A stretch of 64,000 nt of DNA from CALOCN01 sp942491735 (GTDB lineage: Bacteria; Eisenbacteria; RBG-16-71-46; JABDJR01), in NCBI GenBank assembly GCA_942491735.1, contig CALOCN010000014.1, positions 3,038,001 through 3,102,000 of the forward strand, read 5' to 3'. Made by a program: the position numbers and the translations under genes. The notes beneath the pieces are model-generated. The model saw only the letters and a program-made list of their open reading frames with translations, did no database searches and was not told where the DNA came from. Below, in pieces: positions 34,393 to 43,517 of this stretch. Within the stretch, counting starts at the first letter, position 1, and every line of letters starts with the position of its first letter.

Positions 34393-35156
34393 GCTCCGGC
34401 CGCCTCGGGGGCTTCGAGCCATCCGTATCCCTTGACCTCGAGTTCCTTGGCCAGTTCCTTGCCGCCGGACTTGACGATCCGCCCGGCGCTGATCACGTGG
34501 ACCCGGTCCGGGACCAGGTAGTCCAGCAACCGCTGGTAGTGGGTGACCACGATCATGCCGCGATCCGCGCGGCGATGCAGGTTGACCCCCGCGGCCACCG
34601 TCTTGAGGGCGTCGATATCGAGCCCCGAGTCCGTCTCGTCCAGGATGGAAAGCACCGGATCGAGAAGCCCCAGCTGGAGGATCTCGTTGCGCTTCTTCTC
34701 CCCGCCCGAGAAACCGTCGTTCACCGAACGGGTGAGCAGCGACTCGTCCAGCTGCACCACCGCGGCCTTCTCCTTGATGAGTCCCAGGAACTCCACCGCG
34801 CCGATGGGCGGCTCACCCCGGTACTTGCGCACGGCGTTGAGGGCCGAGCGGAGGAAATAGCGATTGCTGACCCCGGGAATCTCCACCGGGTACTGGAAGG
34901 CGAGGAAGACCCCCTCTCCGGCCCGGTCTTCCGGCTCCATGGCCAGGAGGTCGCGCCCCTTGAAGGTCACGCTTCCCTCGGTGACCTCGAACCCGTCCTG
35001 GCCGGCCAGGACCTTGGCCAGGGTGCTCTTGCCGGAACCGTTCGGGCCCATGATGGCGTGGACCTCTCCCGGGTTCACGGTGAGGTCGATTCCCTTCAGG
35101 ATCTGCTTCTCTCCCGCACGCGCGTGGAGGTTGGTGATCTGCAACAAGGCGTCCAT
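34389..35156 (-). CDS. sufC: Fe-S cluster assembly ATPase SufC (255 aa)
   Basis: ABC-type ATPase with Walker A GPNGSGKST, signature FSGGEKKRNE, Walker B LSILDETDSGLDIDAL and the H-loop THYQR, all as in SufC. It powers SufBC2D. It follows sufB by 26 bases, and its stop overlaps the sufD start. Confidence 0.95.
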   Translation of the reverse strand: MDALLQITNLHARAGEKQILKGIDLTVNPGEVHAIMGPNGSGKSTLAKVLAGQDGFEVTEGSVTFKGRDLLAMEPEDRAGEGVFLAFQYPVEIPGVSNRYFLRSALNAVRKYRGEPPIGAVEFLGLIKEKAAVVQLDESLLTRSVNDGFSGGEKKRNEILQLGLLDPVLSILDETDSGLDIDALKTVAAGVNLHRRADRGMIVVTHYQRLLDYLVPDRVHVISAGRIVKSGGKELAKELEVKGYGWLEAPEAAGA

Positions 35157-35182
35157 GCGTTCTCCCGGAACGGCTCGACCCG

Positions 35183-36670
<1,488 letters not shown>

Positions 36671-36743
36671 CGATACGTTCCTTTCGCTCGCTATCCAAAC
36701 CTGGCCGAATGGCCTAACAGATTATCGTTAAGACCCTTAGGTA

Positions 36744-36766
36744 ATACACGACTAAATTACTCCTAT
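36744..36766. promoter_or_regulatory. IscR-like half-site upstream of sufB
   Basis: ATACACGACTA (36744-36754) matches ten of eleven positions of the left half of the IscR type 1 consensus ATASYYGACTR. The right half (TTACTCCTAT) matches only in part, with two bases missing. It lies in the AT-rich stretch about 75-95 bases upstream of the sufB start. Rrf2-family control of suf operons is well known; binding here is an inference. Confidence 0.35.
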
Positions 36767-36904
36767 TTCCGTCCCAGATCAAGGGGTCGGATCCTCCCCC
36801 CGGAACCAAGCCAACGAGTATACCCCCAAACGCCCCCTTGCGTCCGGGCTCGGGAGGCGTAGACTGGGAATGGGGCCTCCTACCGGATTCGACGGGAGGG
36901 AACC

Positions 36905-37849
36905 ATGAGCACGCTCACCGGGGTCTCCCCGGGTCATCCTTCGATTGCCGCGGGTCTGTGGCGCCTGGCGGACCCCAAGATCTCCCTCGCCTCGTGGAGC
37001 GCACTCCTCCTGGGTACCGCCTGGGTGGGGGCGACCGGGTCGATCCCCTGGGGGTGGCTCCTGGTGACCGGCCTCGCCCTGTTCTCGGTGGAGGTGGCCA
37101 AGAACGCCTCGGGCGAGGTGTTCGACTTCCGGTCCGGCACCGATCTCGCGGTGGCGCCCGAGGACCGCAGTCCCTTCTCGGGGGGAAAACGGGTCCTGGT
37201 CGACGGCCTCCTCACCGAGCGGCAGACCTGGGCCATCGCGATCACCGCCTACGGTCTGGCCCTCGCCCTCGGGCTGACCCTGGTCGCGTGGCGGGAACCC
37301 CGGGTGGCGTGGCTCGGGCTGACCGGCGTGGCGCTGGCCTACTTCTACCACGCTCCCCCACTCAGGCTCTCCTACCGCGGGCTGGGCGAGCTGGCCGTCG
37401 CCCTCGCCTACGGGCCGGGCATCGTGGTGGGAACCGTCCTCGTCCTCTCCGGTCGCTGGGACCTCCAGGCGCTGGGAGTGTCACTGCCCCTGGGGATCCT
37501 CATTGCCGCTTTTCTCTGGATCAACGAGTTCCCGGACTACCGGGCGGATCGCGGGGCGTCGAAACGGAACCTGGTGGTGCGCCTTGGCCGGCCCGCGGCC
37601 AGCCGCGGTTTTCTCGTGCTTGTCCTGTCGGCCTTCCTGGGGTTGCTGGCGCTGCCCCGGATCGGCGTGACCCCCTGGGTCCTCCTGGGTCTCGGCGCCT
37701 TTCTGCCCGCCGGCGCGGCGGCCCGCACCCTGACCAAATACCCACGGGACACGGCGCGGATCGTGCCGGGGCAGGTGCGCGCGCTCCAGGCGTTCGTCCT
37801 CTACGCCATCCTGGCCGGCGCCGGGCTTGTGTTGGGGAGCCGGCTGTAG
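36905..37849 (+). CDS. UbiA-family prenyltransferase, possibly MenA-like (314 aa)
   Basis: Nine or so membrane helices with the two aspartate-rich prenyl-diphosphate motifs: NASGEVFDFRSGTD (about residues 69-82) and NEFPDYRADR (about 203-212). YFYHAPPLRLSYRGLGELAVALAYGPG between them is typical of the MenA/UbiA family. It should attach a polyprenyl chain to an aromatic or related acceptor; menaquinone synthesis fits the quinol-based respiration encoded nearby, but the acceptor cannot be fixed from sequence. GGGAGGGA lies just before the ATG. Divergent from suf. Confidence 0.85.
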   Translation: MSTLTGVSPGHPSIAAGLWRLADPKISLASWSALLLGTAWVGATGSIPWGWLLVTGLALFSVEVAKNASGEVFDFRSGTDLAVAPEDRSPFSGGKRVLVDGLLTERQTWAIAITAYGLALALGLTLVAWREPRVAWLGLTGVALAYFYHAPPLRLSYRGLGELAVALAYGPGIVVGTVLVLSGRWDLQALGVSLPLGILIAAFLWINEFPDYRADRGASKRNLVVRLGRPAASRGFLVLVLSAFLGLLALPRIGVTPWVLLGLGAFLPAGAAARTLTKYPRDTARIVPGQVRALQAFVLYAILAGAGLVLGSRL

Positions 37850-37937
37850 CAGCCCGAAGCGAGCCTCCGCACAGCCGCGCACCGCCCAGGGAATCCGGGG
37901 AGTATAGCCCTGGGAACGAATCGCTCCAGCCAGAGTT

Positions 37938-38297
37938 CTACTGGACGGGATCCGGGGCGGAGTCCCCCCCCACATACCTCTTGTGACGAAGCACTTCCGT
38001 CTCCGACGCCTGCGGGAGCCAAGCAGCCGTGTTCGCTTGAGACTTGCCGTAGCCTGCGGGCTTTGCGGCAACGATTCCTTCCCCAGCACCAGGGTAAAGC
38101 AGGGGAGGCGCGACCCCTTGCGCCAAGCAAAGAGCACGGATGCGTTCCACGTGGAAACCAGACGGGGTCGACCGCTGATTCTCCCAGTTGCGGATGGTCT
38201 CCACGGTACACCCCAACCTCACCGAGAGTTGAGTCTGACTCAAACCCAACTGCCGCCTTGTCTGACGAATAGCATCGGAATCGAACTTTGTGTTCAT
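37938..38297 (-). CDS. XRE-family helix-turn-helix regulator (119 aa)
   Basis: Residues about 6-60 form a Cro/CI-type HTH: IRQTRRQLGLSQTQLSVRLGCTVETIRNWENQRSTPSG. The rest is an unrecognised tail of about 50 residues. An in-frame ATG ten codons upstream (38327) is the alternative start; I prefer 38297 because the domain begins directly after it. It lies next to the AT-rich palindrome at 38532 and diverges from the radical SAM operon, which it may regulate (inference). Confidence 0.75.
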   Translation of the reverse strand: MNTKFDSDAIRQTRRQLGLSQTQLSVRLGCTVETIRNWENQRSTPSGFHVERIRALCLAQGVAPPLLYPGAGEGIVAAKPAGYGKSQANTAAWLPQASETEVLRHKRYVGGDSAPDPVQ

Positions 38298-38652
38298 GCC
38301 CAGAGATGATGCAGAAGCAGCCATCATCAGGCAAGACCTTTACGTAAACCCATCGAAACAGGAACGGATCACCGGTGTTTGTAACCGATTACTCTGACTG
38401 GAATTATGGCGGATGCAGAAAAAATTTCCGACTGTTTAACGGAAGCCTTCCTTCTTGCTTTACATCAGGAAGTCAGCCTATCTAATTGGGCTTCAATGAA
38501 TTCTGGGATATCTGAACATTGACACCAATCATACCATAAATATATTTATGGTAAACTAATTACGTAATCAACACCGAGTCAAGCCTGCGAACGTAGAATT
38601 CGACTAAGGCATTGTCAAACAACGACATGACCCTTTCCCCGGAGGAACGAGC
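38298..38652. other. AT-rich intergenic region
   Basis: 355 bases, much richer in A+T than the rest of the window, between the XRE gene and the radical SAM operon. It contains the palindrome at 38532-38553 and, at its right end, the ribosome binding site GGAGGAACG before the ATG at 38653. I find no ORF with a convincing start and no tRNA or repeat that would mark an integration site. Confidence 0.6.
38532..38553. promoter_or_regulatory. Perfect 22-bp palindrome, candidate operator
   Basis: The half TACCATAAATA (38532-38542) is followed directly by its exact reverse complement TATTTATGGTA (38543-38553). Dyads of this length and symmetry are typical operators for dimeric HTH proteins. It lies 99 bases upstream of the radical SAM gene start and 234 bases upstream of the XRE regulator start, so either or both promoters could be controlled from it. 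Confidence 0.6.
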
Positions 38653-40227
38653 ATGGGGTTGCGAGCAGTCGCCATAGCGGCACCATACCATCCTGTAGGG
38701 AATCCGGGATCCTTGGCCTTAAGCAGTTCCGAGCCGGTCAGTCTCCAGAACGCGATGCGGCTGGCCGCCTCCCGCGCCCAAAGCGGGAAAGGGGCCTGGG
38801 GGGATTCCAACTGGAATGGTCATCGCCTCTTGCGCGCCGAGCGCCTTCTTCTCATGGACGGACTAGACTCGGGCCTTGACCAGTTTGATCGGCTCCTGGA
38901 GCGCGAGTCCCCGAATCTCCTCTTTATTGGGGCAATGACCCTTGGATTGCCCGGTGCCGTGGCCATTGCCGAGCGGGCCAGGAAGCACCTTGGCGACTCC
39001 ATCGCCATCGTTCTGGGCGGCCGACACGTGAGTGAGTCCATGTTTCTGGGGCCATCCGACGAAGTCATGCACCACCCCGGTTCCCCATTGCGACTGATGC
39101 AGGAGGGTCGCATCCCACGGGTCTTCGACCTAGTGGTTGCCGGTGAAGCCGAAGAACTCGTCGCGGACCTTGGAGATCGAGTCGGAAGGCTGCCCGATGC
39201 TGCGTACGCACGCGCCATTTCCGAAGCTCCCAAGGAACTATCCAGTCGTGGAAGCTGGATCGCTGGCCGGTTGTCCGGTGGTCAGATCGACGGCCAGGTC
39301 GGACGCCACCCCCTTCCCAGGTACGAACTCCCTCCGCCAAGCCTTGCCTTCGGAGTCCGTAGCGCCTTCGACATCTTCGGCGGCCGCAAGACGGCTCACG
39401 TTTTTAGCGACTCAGGCTCCGGGTGTGCCATGGACTGTGCCTTCTGCAGCGAACGCCGCTCAGTAACCGGAAGTCTACAAACGGCAGGTTCCGCCTCCCG
39501 CCTCATGACCCAACTCGAGACTGCTGCACACGTCATCGTCGAAGACACACCCCGATTCGGATACAGCGCATTTGTGGAGGACTCCATTCTTCTCGGTGGA
39601 TCCCGTGCCGAATGGCAAGAGCTCATTCGGACAGCACAGAATCGGGGCTTCGAGATTCCGTTTGGCGCCCAACTCACCGTGGATGTCATCCACAAGCACC
39701 GTGATCTCCTACCCGAACTCCGCCGAATCGGGTTGGAGTACGTCTTCATCGGCATTGAGACCCTGACGCCATCTGCGATCGGCGGCATGCACAAGGACAC
39801 CCAGGCCCGAGCAATGCCATGGTCCCGACGAGTCGCGGGCGCTCTCGAGGTTCTCGCCAAAGCCCAAATCGATTGCGGCGCCGCGCTGCTTTTCGGCCTA
39901 GGGGAGTCCGCCTACGACCGTATCAACCTGTTCAACCACTTGTTTCGGTGGCGCGCAGAGTTCGGTCTCCCCTCCCTCTTGAGCATGAACTGGGCGGTCC
40001 AGCACCCCCTCCAGGGCCGGGACGGCGGCGCTGGCTATTGCTATGTAGACTGGGGAACCCCACCAGGTGATTTGCTGCAGGCGCTTCAGAACTTCGGCGA
40101 GGCTTCCCTGCGCTATCCCCTGGTCGGAGTGGACCCCCCGCGGCTCGATGAGGTCCTCGAGGTGGTTCGGATGGGCCGAGAGTTCCGCCACTTCAGAGGT
40201 GCGCGGCAAGTCGTGGGGGTAGCATGA
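38653..40227 (+). CDS. Radical SAM protein with B12-binding-like N-terminal domain (524 aa)
   Basis: Residues 258-265 carry the cluster motif CAMDCAFC (CX3CX2C), which binds the [4Fe-4S] cluster used to cleave S-adenosylmethionine. The N-terminal part (about 1-175) resembles a cobalamin-binding Rossmann fold (PNLLFIGAMTLGLPGAVAIAERAR, IAIVLGGRHVSE, DLVVAGEAEELV) but lacks the DxHxxG cobalamin motif. Further radical SAM elements: EDSILLGG and GLEYVFIGIETLTPSAI. The overall layout follows class B (B12-type) radical SAM enzymes. The reaction and substrate are unknown. First of four genes, coupled to the next by ATGA (40224-40227). Confidence 0.85.
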   Translation: MGLRAVAIAAPYHPVGNPGSLALSSSEPVSLQNAMRLAASRAQSGKGAWGDSNWNGHRLLRAERLLLMDGLDSGLDQFDRLLERESPNLLFIGAMTLGLPGAVAIAERARKHLGDSIAIVLGGRHVSESMFLGPSDEVMHHPGSPLRLMQEGRIPRVFDLVVAGEAEELVADLGDRVGRLPDAAYARAISEAPKELSSRGSWIAGRLSGGQIDGQVGRHPLPRYELPPPSLAFGVRSAFDIFGGRKTAHVFSDSGSGCAMDCAFCSERRSVTGSLQTAGSASRLMTQLETAAHVIVEDTPRFGYSAFVEDSILLGGSRAEWQELIRTAQNRGFEIPFGAQLTVDVIHKHRDLLPELRRIGLEYVFIGIETLTPSAIGGMHKDTQARAMPWSRRVAGALEVLAKAQIDCGAALLFGLGESAYDRINLFNHLFRWRAEFGLPSLLSMNWAVQHPLQGRDGGAGYCYVDWGTPPGDLLQALQNFGEASLRYPLVGVDPPRLDEVLEVVRMGREFRHFRGARQVVGVA

Positions 40228-40880
40228 TCACCATCGACCCCTGCATTCGGCGCGCGTGTCCGGACCTGTGCTTGGGGGCCATCACCGGCAAAACCAGGGT
40301 TCGGGTCGAGTCCCCCCAGTTGGACGCAGTGTTGGCGGATGCCCAGTCCAAAGCCCTCAGACACTTCTCGGATCTCCGCCTTCTCGACCACCCGAACATC
40401 TCGGCTGTCCGGCAGGCCTACCGACGGCTTGGGGCCGACCCCAATCGGTACCGCAACTCCGCCGAGAGCCTCCTCCGGCGAGTCCTACGAGGAAAGCAGT
40501 TCCCTAGGGTGAACAACCTGGTCGACGCCAACAACCTCTTCACGCTTCAGACGCTCTCACCCGTCGGGGTGTACGACCTTAGTCAGATCCGTGGCGTCAT
40601 TCGTTTCCAGGCGGGGCGGAAGTCAGAGACCATGGCGACCCTCGGCGGTGGCACTCTGCCCCTCCAAGGGCTCCCGGTCTTCGCCGACGACCTTGGACCG
40701 TTCGGCAGCCCCACCCGGGACTCGACCCGCACGAAGCTTGATGCCGGTCCTCGCAGATTCATCCTTGTCGTTCTCGACTTCGCGGGGACGGCATTTCCCA
40801 GGGCCGCCCGCGAGCAAACAACGCGCTTCCTCGAAGATCAGCTCGGGGCCCGTATCAACAGCACGGAGGAGATCCGATGA
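40224..40880 (+). CDS. Free-standing B3/B4 (tRNA-editing-like) domain protein (218 aa)
   Basis: The core matches the B3/4 domain of the phenylalanyl-tRNA synthetase beta chain, the site where mischarged tRNA is hydrolysed: YRRLGADPNRYRNSAESLLRRVLRG, NNLVDANNLFTLQTLSPVGVYDL and, near the end, PFGSPTRDSTRT. Stand-alone proteins of this family are widespread and mostly uncharacterised; editing of aminoacyl-tRNA or amino-acid binding are the plausible roles. It overlaps both neighbours by four bases. In this operon it might clear tRNA charged with the pathway product (inference). Confidence 0.8.
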   Translation: MITIDPCIRRACPDLCLGAITGKTRVRVESPQLDAVLADAQSKALRHFSDLRLLDHPNISAVRQAYRRLGADPNRYRNSAESLLRRVLRGKQFPRVNNLVDANNLFTLQTLSPVGVYDLSQIRGVIRFQAGRKSETMATLGGGTLPLQGLPVFADDLGPFGSPTRDSTRTKLDAGPRRFILVVLDFAGTAFPRAAREQTTRFLEDQLGARINSTEEIR

Positions 40881-41581
40881 CCCCAACGCGGTTAGAGTTC
40901 TACTCCACAGGCTGTGGGGACGCGCTTGTCAACCCCGCTCGTTACCCGCGAGAGATCACTCGCTATCTGGCCGCAGAGTGTGCCCTGCTTGAACTGATTC
41001 CCGGCCGCCACCTCGTCGAGGTCGGGTGTATGCAGGGCCGCTACCTGGATTATGCAATGGACCGTGGCCTGGACTATCTGGGCGTCGACGTGGTAGCTCG
41101 ATACATCGAAGAGGGACGCCGCCGAGTGGAGGCCCATTCGGCGCCGACCGGCCGTGCGCGATTCGCGCTCGGGTCGGCCACGGACCTGCATCACATCCTG
41201 AATGATGTGTCCCCGGGCACCGAGTCAACAATTCTCTTCCCATTCAACAGCTTCGGCAACTGCGAGGATCCGCTCGCTGTGCTCAGGTCCCTTGGCCGGT
41301 GTGGGAGACCCTTCCTGATCAGCAGCTACCGGACGTCCGAAGAGGCAACTACGATCCGCGAGGCCTACTATAGGGCCGCCGGGCTTCGACCGAGTTGCAC
41401 TTCAATCGAGGGTGTTGGAGTTTGCTTCACTGCTCCCGGGGGCTTTGAGGCTTGGGCGTATGAACCCCAGTACTTGAGTTCCCTCGCCACAGAGGTAGAG
41501 CTGGACTTCTCCGTGACCCCCCTGGCGAGCGTAGGGCTCGCCTACACCCCATCGCATCCAGCCATGGAGGATCTGTCGTGA
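40877..41581 (+). CDS. SAM-dependent methyltransferase, class I fold (234 aa)
   Basis: Motif I is LVEVGCMQGRYLDYA (about residues 46-60), followed by the acidic residue ending beta-2 in YLGVDVVARYI; TILFPFNSFGN resembles motif IV. The fold is the class I methyltransferase. The acceptor is not recognisable. GTGA overlap with the next gene. It could methylate the product of the radical SAM step. Confidence 0.75.
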   Translation: MTPTRLEFYSTGCGDALVNPARYPREITRYLAAECALLELIPGRHLVEVGCMQGRYLDYAMDRGLDYLGVDVVARYIEEGRRRVEAHSAPTGRARFALGSATDLHHILNDVSPGTESTILFPFNSFGNCEDPLAVLRSLGRCGRPFLISSYRTSEEATTIREAYYRAAGLRPSCTSIEGVGVCFTAPGGFEAWAYEPQYLSSLATEVELDFSVTPLASVGLAYTPSHPAMEDLS

Positions 41582-42528
41582 ATATCCTGAACACGGCCAT
41601 TAGCCGCTCCGTCTCCTTGCTCCCGCGCGGGCTAGTCAGCCGCGTCGCAAGCTCCTACATCGCCGGGGAGTCACTGGAAGACGCTCTCCGCGAGACCGAG
41701 AATCTCAATCGTTCCGGAGCCGCCGCCACGATCGACCTTCTCGGCGAAGATCCCCATAGCCTGGACCGAGTGGACGAAACCCTGGAGGCCTATGAGACCA
41801 CGCTTGAGTCAATTGCAACCCGTGGCCTCAAGGCCAATGTATCGATCAAGCCCTCCGCGTTTGGTCTCCGCATCGATCCCGAGTACTGCCTCCCTCGGGT
41901 TCGCCAACTTCTGGCAAGAGCGGAGCGGTTCGGCAACACTGTCCGCATCGACATGGAAGATGCGTCTCTGACTGCGGACACCTTGGCCCTCTACCAAGAT
42001 CTCCGACGGTTCGGCCAGGACAATGTCGGGGTTGTACTCCAGGCTCGGCTCCGCCGCACCCCGCGTGACGCCCGCAACCTAATCCGGGCAGGTGCGTCTG
42101 TGCGTCTCTGCAAGGGGATCTATCTGGAGAGTGACGTGACCGCTCACTCGGATCCAGAGATCGTCCGTCGGTGTTTCAAAGCTATGCTGGAGCAACTGGT
42201 GGCGGGAGGTAACCCCGTTGCCATCGCCACACACGACGAGGCGCTTGTACGCCACGCACTTGACCTCGTCCGTGATCGCCGCGTTCCGAAGACCCACTAC
42301 GAGTTCCAGATGCTTCTGGGAGTCCTGCCCGGACTGCGGAATCGCATTATCACCGAGGGACACCCCATGCGCGTCTACGTGCCCTATGGGCGAGACTGGT
42401 ACGCCTACTCCCAGCGACGATTGCGGGAAAACCCGCAGGTGGCGGGTCACGTGATGCGCGCCATGCTGCGACCCGAAAGCCCCGAAGAGCAGTTCAAGAC
42501 CAACCAGAAAGGGATCAGCGGGCTCTAA
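41578..42528 (+). CDS. Proline dehydrogenase family protein (316 aa)
   Basis: FAD-dependent TIM-barrel of the monofunctional proline dehydrogenase type, of family-typical length. Visible blocks: LKANVSIKPSAFGL, RIDMEDASLT, VRLCKGIYLES, AIATHDEALV, YEFQMLLGV, and the C-terminal RVYVPYGRDWYAYSQRRLREN, whose paired arginines bind the substrate carboxylate. The known reaction is proline to 1-pyrroline-5-carboxylate, with electrons to quinone. No pyrroline-5-carboxylate dehydrogenase gene lies nearby, which argues for a biosynthetic rather than catabolic use here (inference). GTG start, overlapping the methyltransferase stop. Confidence 0.85.
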   Translation: MNILNTAISRSVSLLPRGLVSRVASSYIAGESLEDALRETENLNRSGAAATIDLLGEDPHSLDRVDETLEAYETTLESIATRGLKANVSIKPSAFGLRIDPEYCLPRVRQLLARAERFGNTVRIDMEDASLTADTLALYQDLRRFGQDNVGVVLQARLRRTPRDARNLIRAGASVRLCKGIYLESDVTAHSDPEIVRRCFKAMLEQLVAGGNPVAIATHDEALVRHALDLVRDRRVPKTHYEFQMLLGVLPGLRNRIITEGHPMRVYVPYGRDWYAYSQRRLRENPQVAGHVMRAMLRPESPEEQFKTNQKGISGL

Positions 42529-42599
42529 GCTCCTGCTCCGGGTGCCCAGTAGCAACTCCTCGTTCCTGAGGATACAGATCGAGTGCCGGAGCCCTGCTG

Positions 42600-43517
42600 T
42601 TAGTACCGTCGACCACGAGACACGGCCCCGAGGTGCCGCTCCAGCGCCGTGAAGGCCTCGGTCCAGCCGCGACGAAGATCCTCGGCGTCCGCCTGGGAGG
42701 CGAAACCGGCGTGGGAGAGGGTGACCCGGGTGCCGTCGGCGTCCTCGTCGAAGCGGACCTCGACCCGGGTTCCCGGGGCATGCTCCGGATGTTCCCAGGT
42801 GAACCGCAGCCGCTCCCGGGGAAGGACGGTGAGGAACCGACCGGCATCCCCGCTCCCGGTGCCGTACCGCCCACCCACCGTGACCTCGAACTCCGGTTCG
42901 CGGGAGAACCACCGCGTCAGGTCCTGCGGGTCGGTGAAAGCGCGGTAGACCCGCTCGGGCGACTGCGGCAGTTGGAGGGTGAGATCCGTGGCGATCCCGG
43001 AAGGCACCGGGCGCTCCACCGACAACACGTTGAGGTCCAGGCCGAAGTAGGAGCCCATCCCTTCCCGGCGAAACCCGAGTTTCTCCAGGACATGGGTGGA
43101 CGCCGTGTTCGCGGGGAAGGTGAGGCCGAGGATCCGGGGAAAGGCAAACCGATGGGTGAGATAGGCCAGCGCGGCGGTGCCGGCCTCGGTGGCATAGCCG
43201 CGCCCCCACGCGGACGGCGCGTAGTGGTACGCGATCTCGATCTCCGGATGCCCCTCGAGCGGCGCGAACCCGACGTTCCCCACCAGGGAGCCGGACTCCC
43301 GTTCGGTGACCGCCCACATCCCCCAGCCCCGCAGCGCGTAGCGCTCCTGGCGCTCGAGGATGCGATCCCGCATCCAGGACTCGCTCTGGGGCCCGCTCCC
43401 CCCGGTGTAACGGGTGACCCTGGGGTCGCTGAAGATCCGGAAGGCGGCGGCGGCATCCCCGGCCACCCAGGGACGAATGCGCAGACGGTCGGTGTCGAAG
43501 GTCGGCAGGGGAATCAC
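42600..43517 (-). CDS. GNAT acetyltransferase fused to SRPBCC (AHSA1-like) domain (305 aa)
   Basis: Residues 1 to about 170 are a RimJ/RimL-type GNAT domain: LPTFDTDRLRIRPW, GNVGFAPLEGHPEIEIAYHY, then the acetyl-CoA loop APSAWGRGYATEAGTAAL and NTASTHVLEKLGFRREG. Residues about 175-300 are an AHSA1-type SRPBCC domain: LTLQLPQSPERVYRAFTDPQDLTRWF, GGRYGTG, GTRVTLSHAGF. I read no stop or frameshift between the two, so this looks like a true fusion. Substrate unknown. Starts at GTG, overlapping the mnmA stop by four bases (GTGA). Confidence 0.8.
   Translation of the reverse strand: MIPLPTFDTDRLRIRPWVAGDAAAAFRIFSDPRVTRYTGGSGPQSESWMRDRILERQERYALRGWGMWAVTERESGSLVGNVGFAPLEGHPEIEIAYHYAPSAWGRGYATEAGTAALAYLTHRFAFPRILGLTFPANTASTHVLEKLGFRREGMGSYFGLDLNVLSVERPVPSGIATDLTLQLPQSPERVYRAFTDPQDLTRWFSREPEFEVTVGGRYGTGSGDAGRFLTVLPRERLRFTWEHPEHAPGTRVEVRFDEDADGTRVTLSHAGFASQADAEDLRRGWTEAFTALERHLGAVSRGRRY

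Noticed and set aside
37850..37937. CCCAGGG/CCCTGGG inverted repeat after the prenyltransferase gene as a terminator
   Set aside because: Seven pairs with a 16-base loop and no T-run; too weak to list.
38653..40227. Cobalamin dependence of the radical SAM protein as a firm call
   Set aside because: The N-terminal fold looks B12-binding-like, but the DxHxxG motif is not present, so cofactor use is left open.
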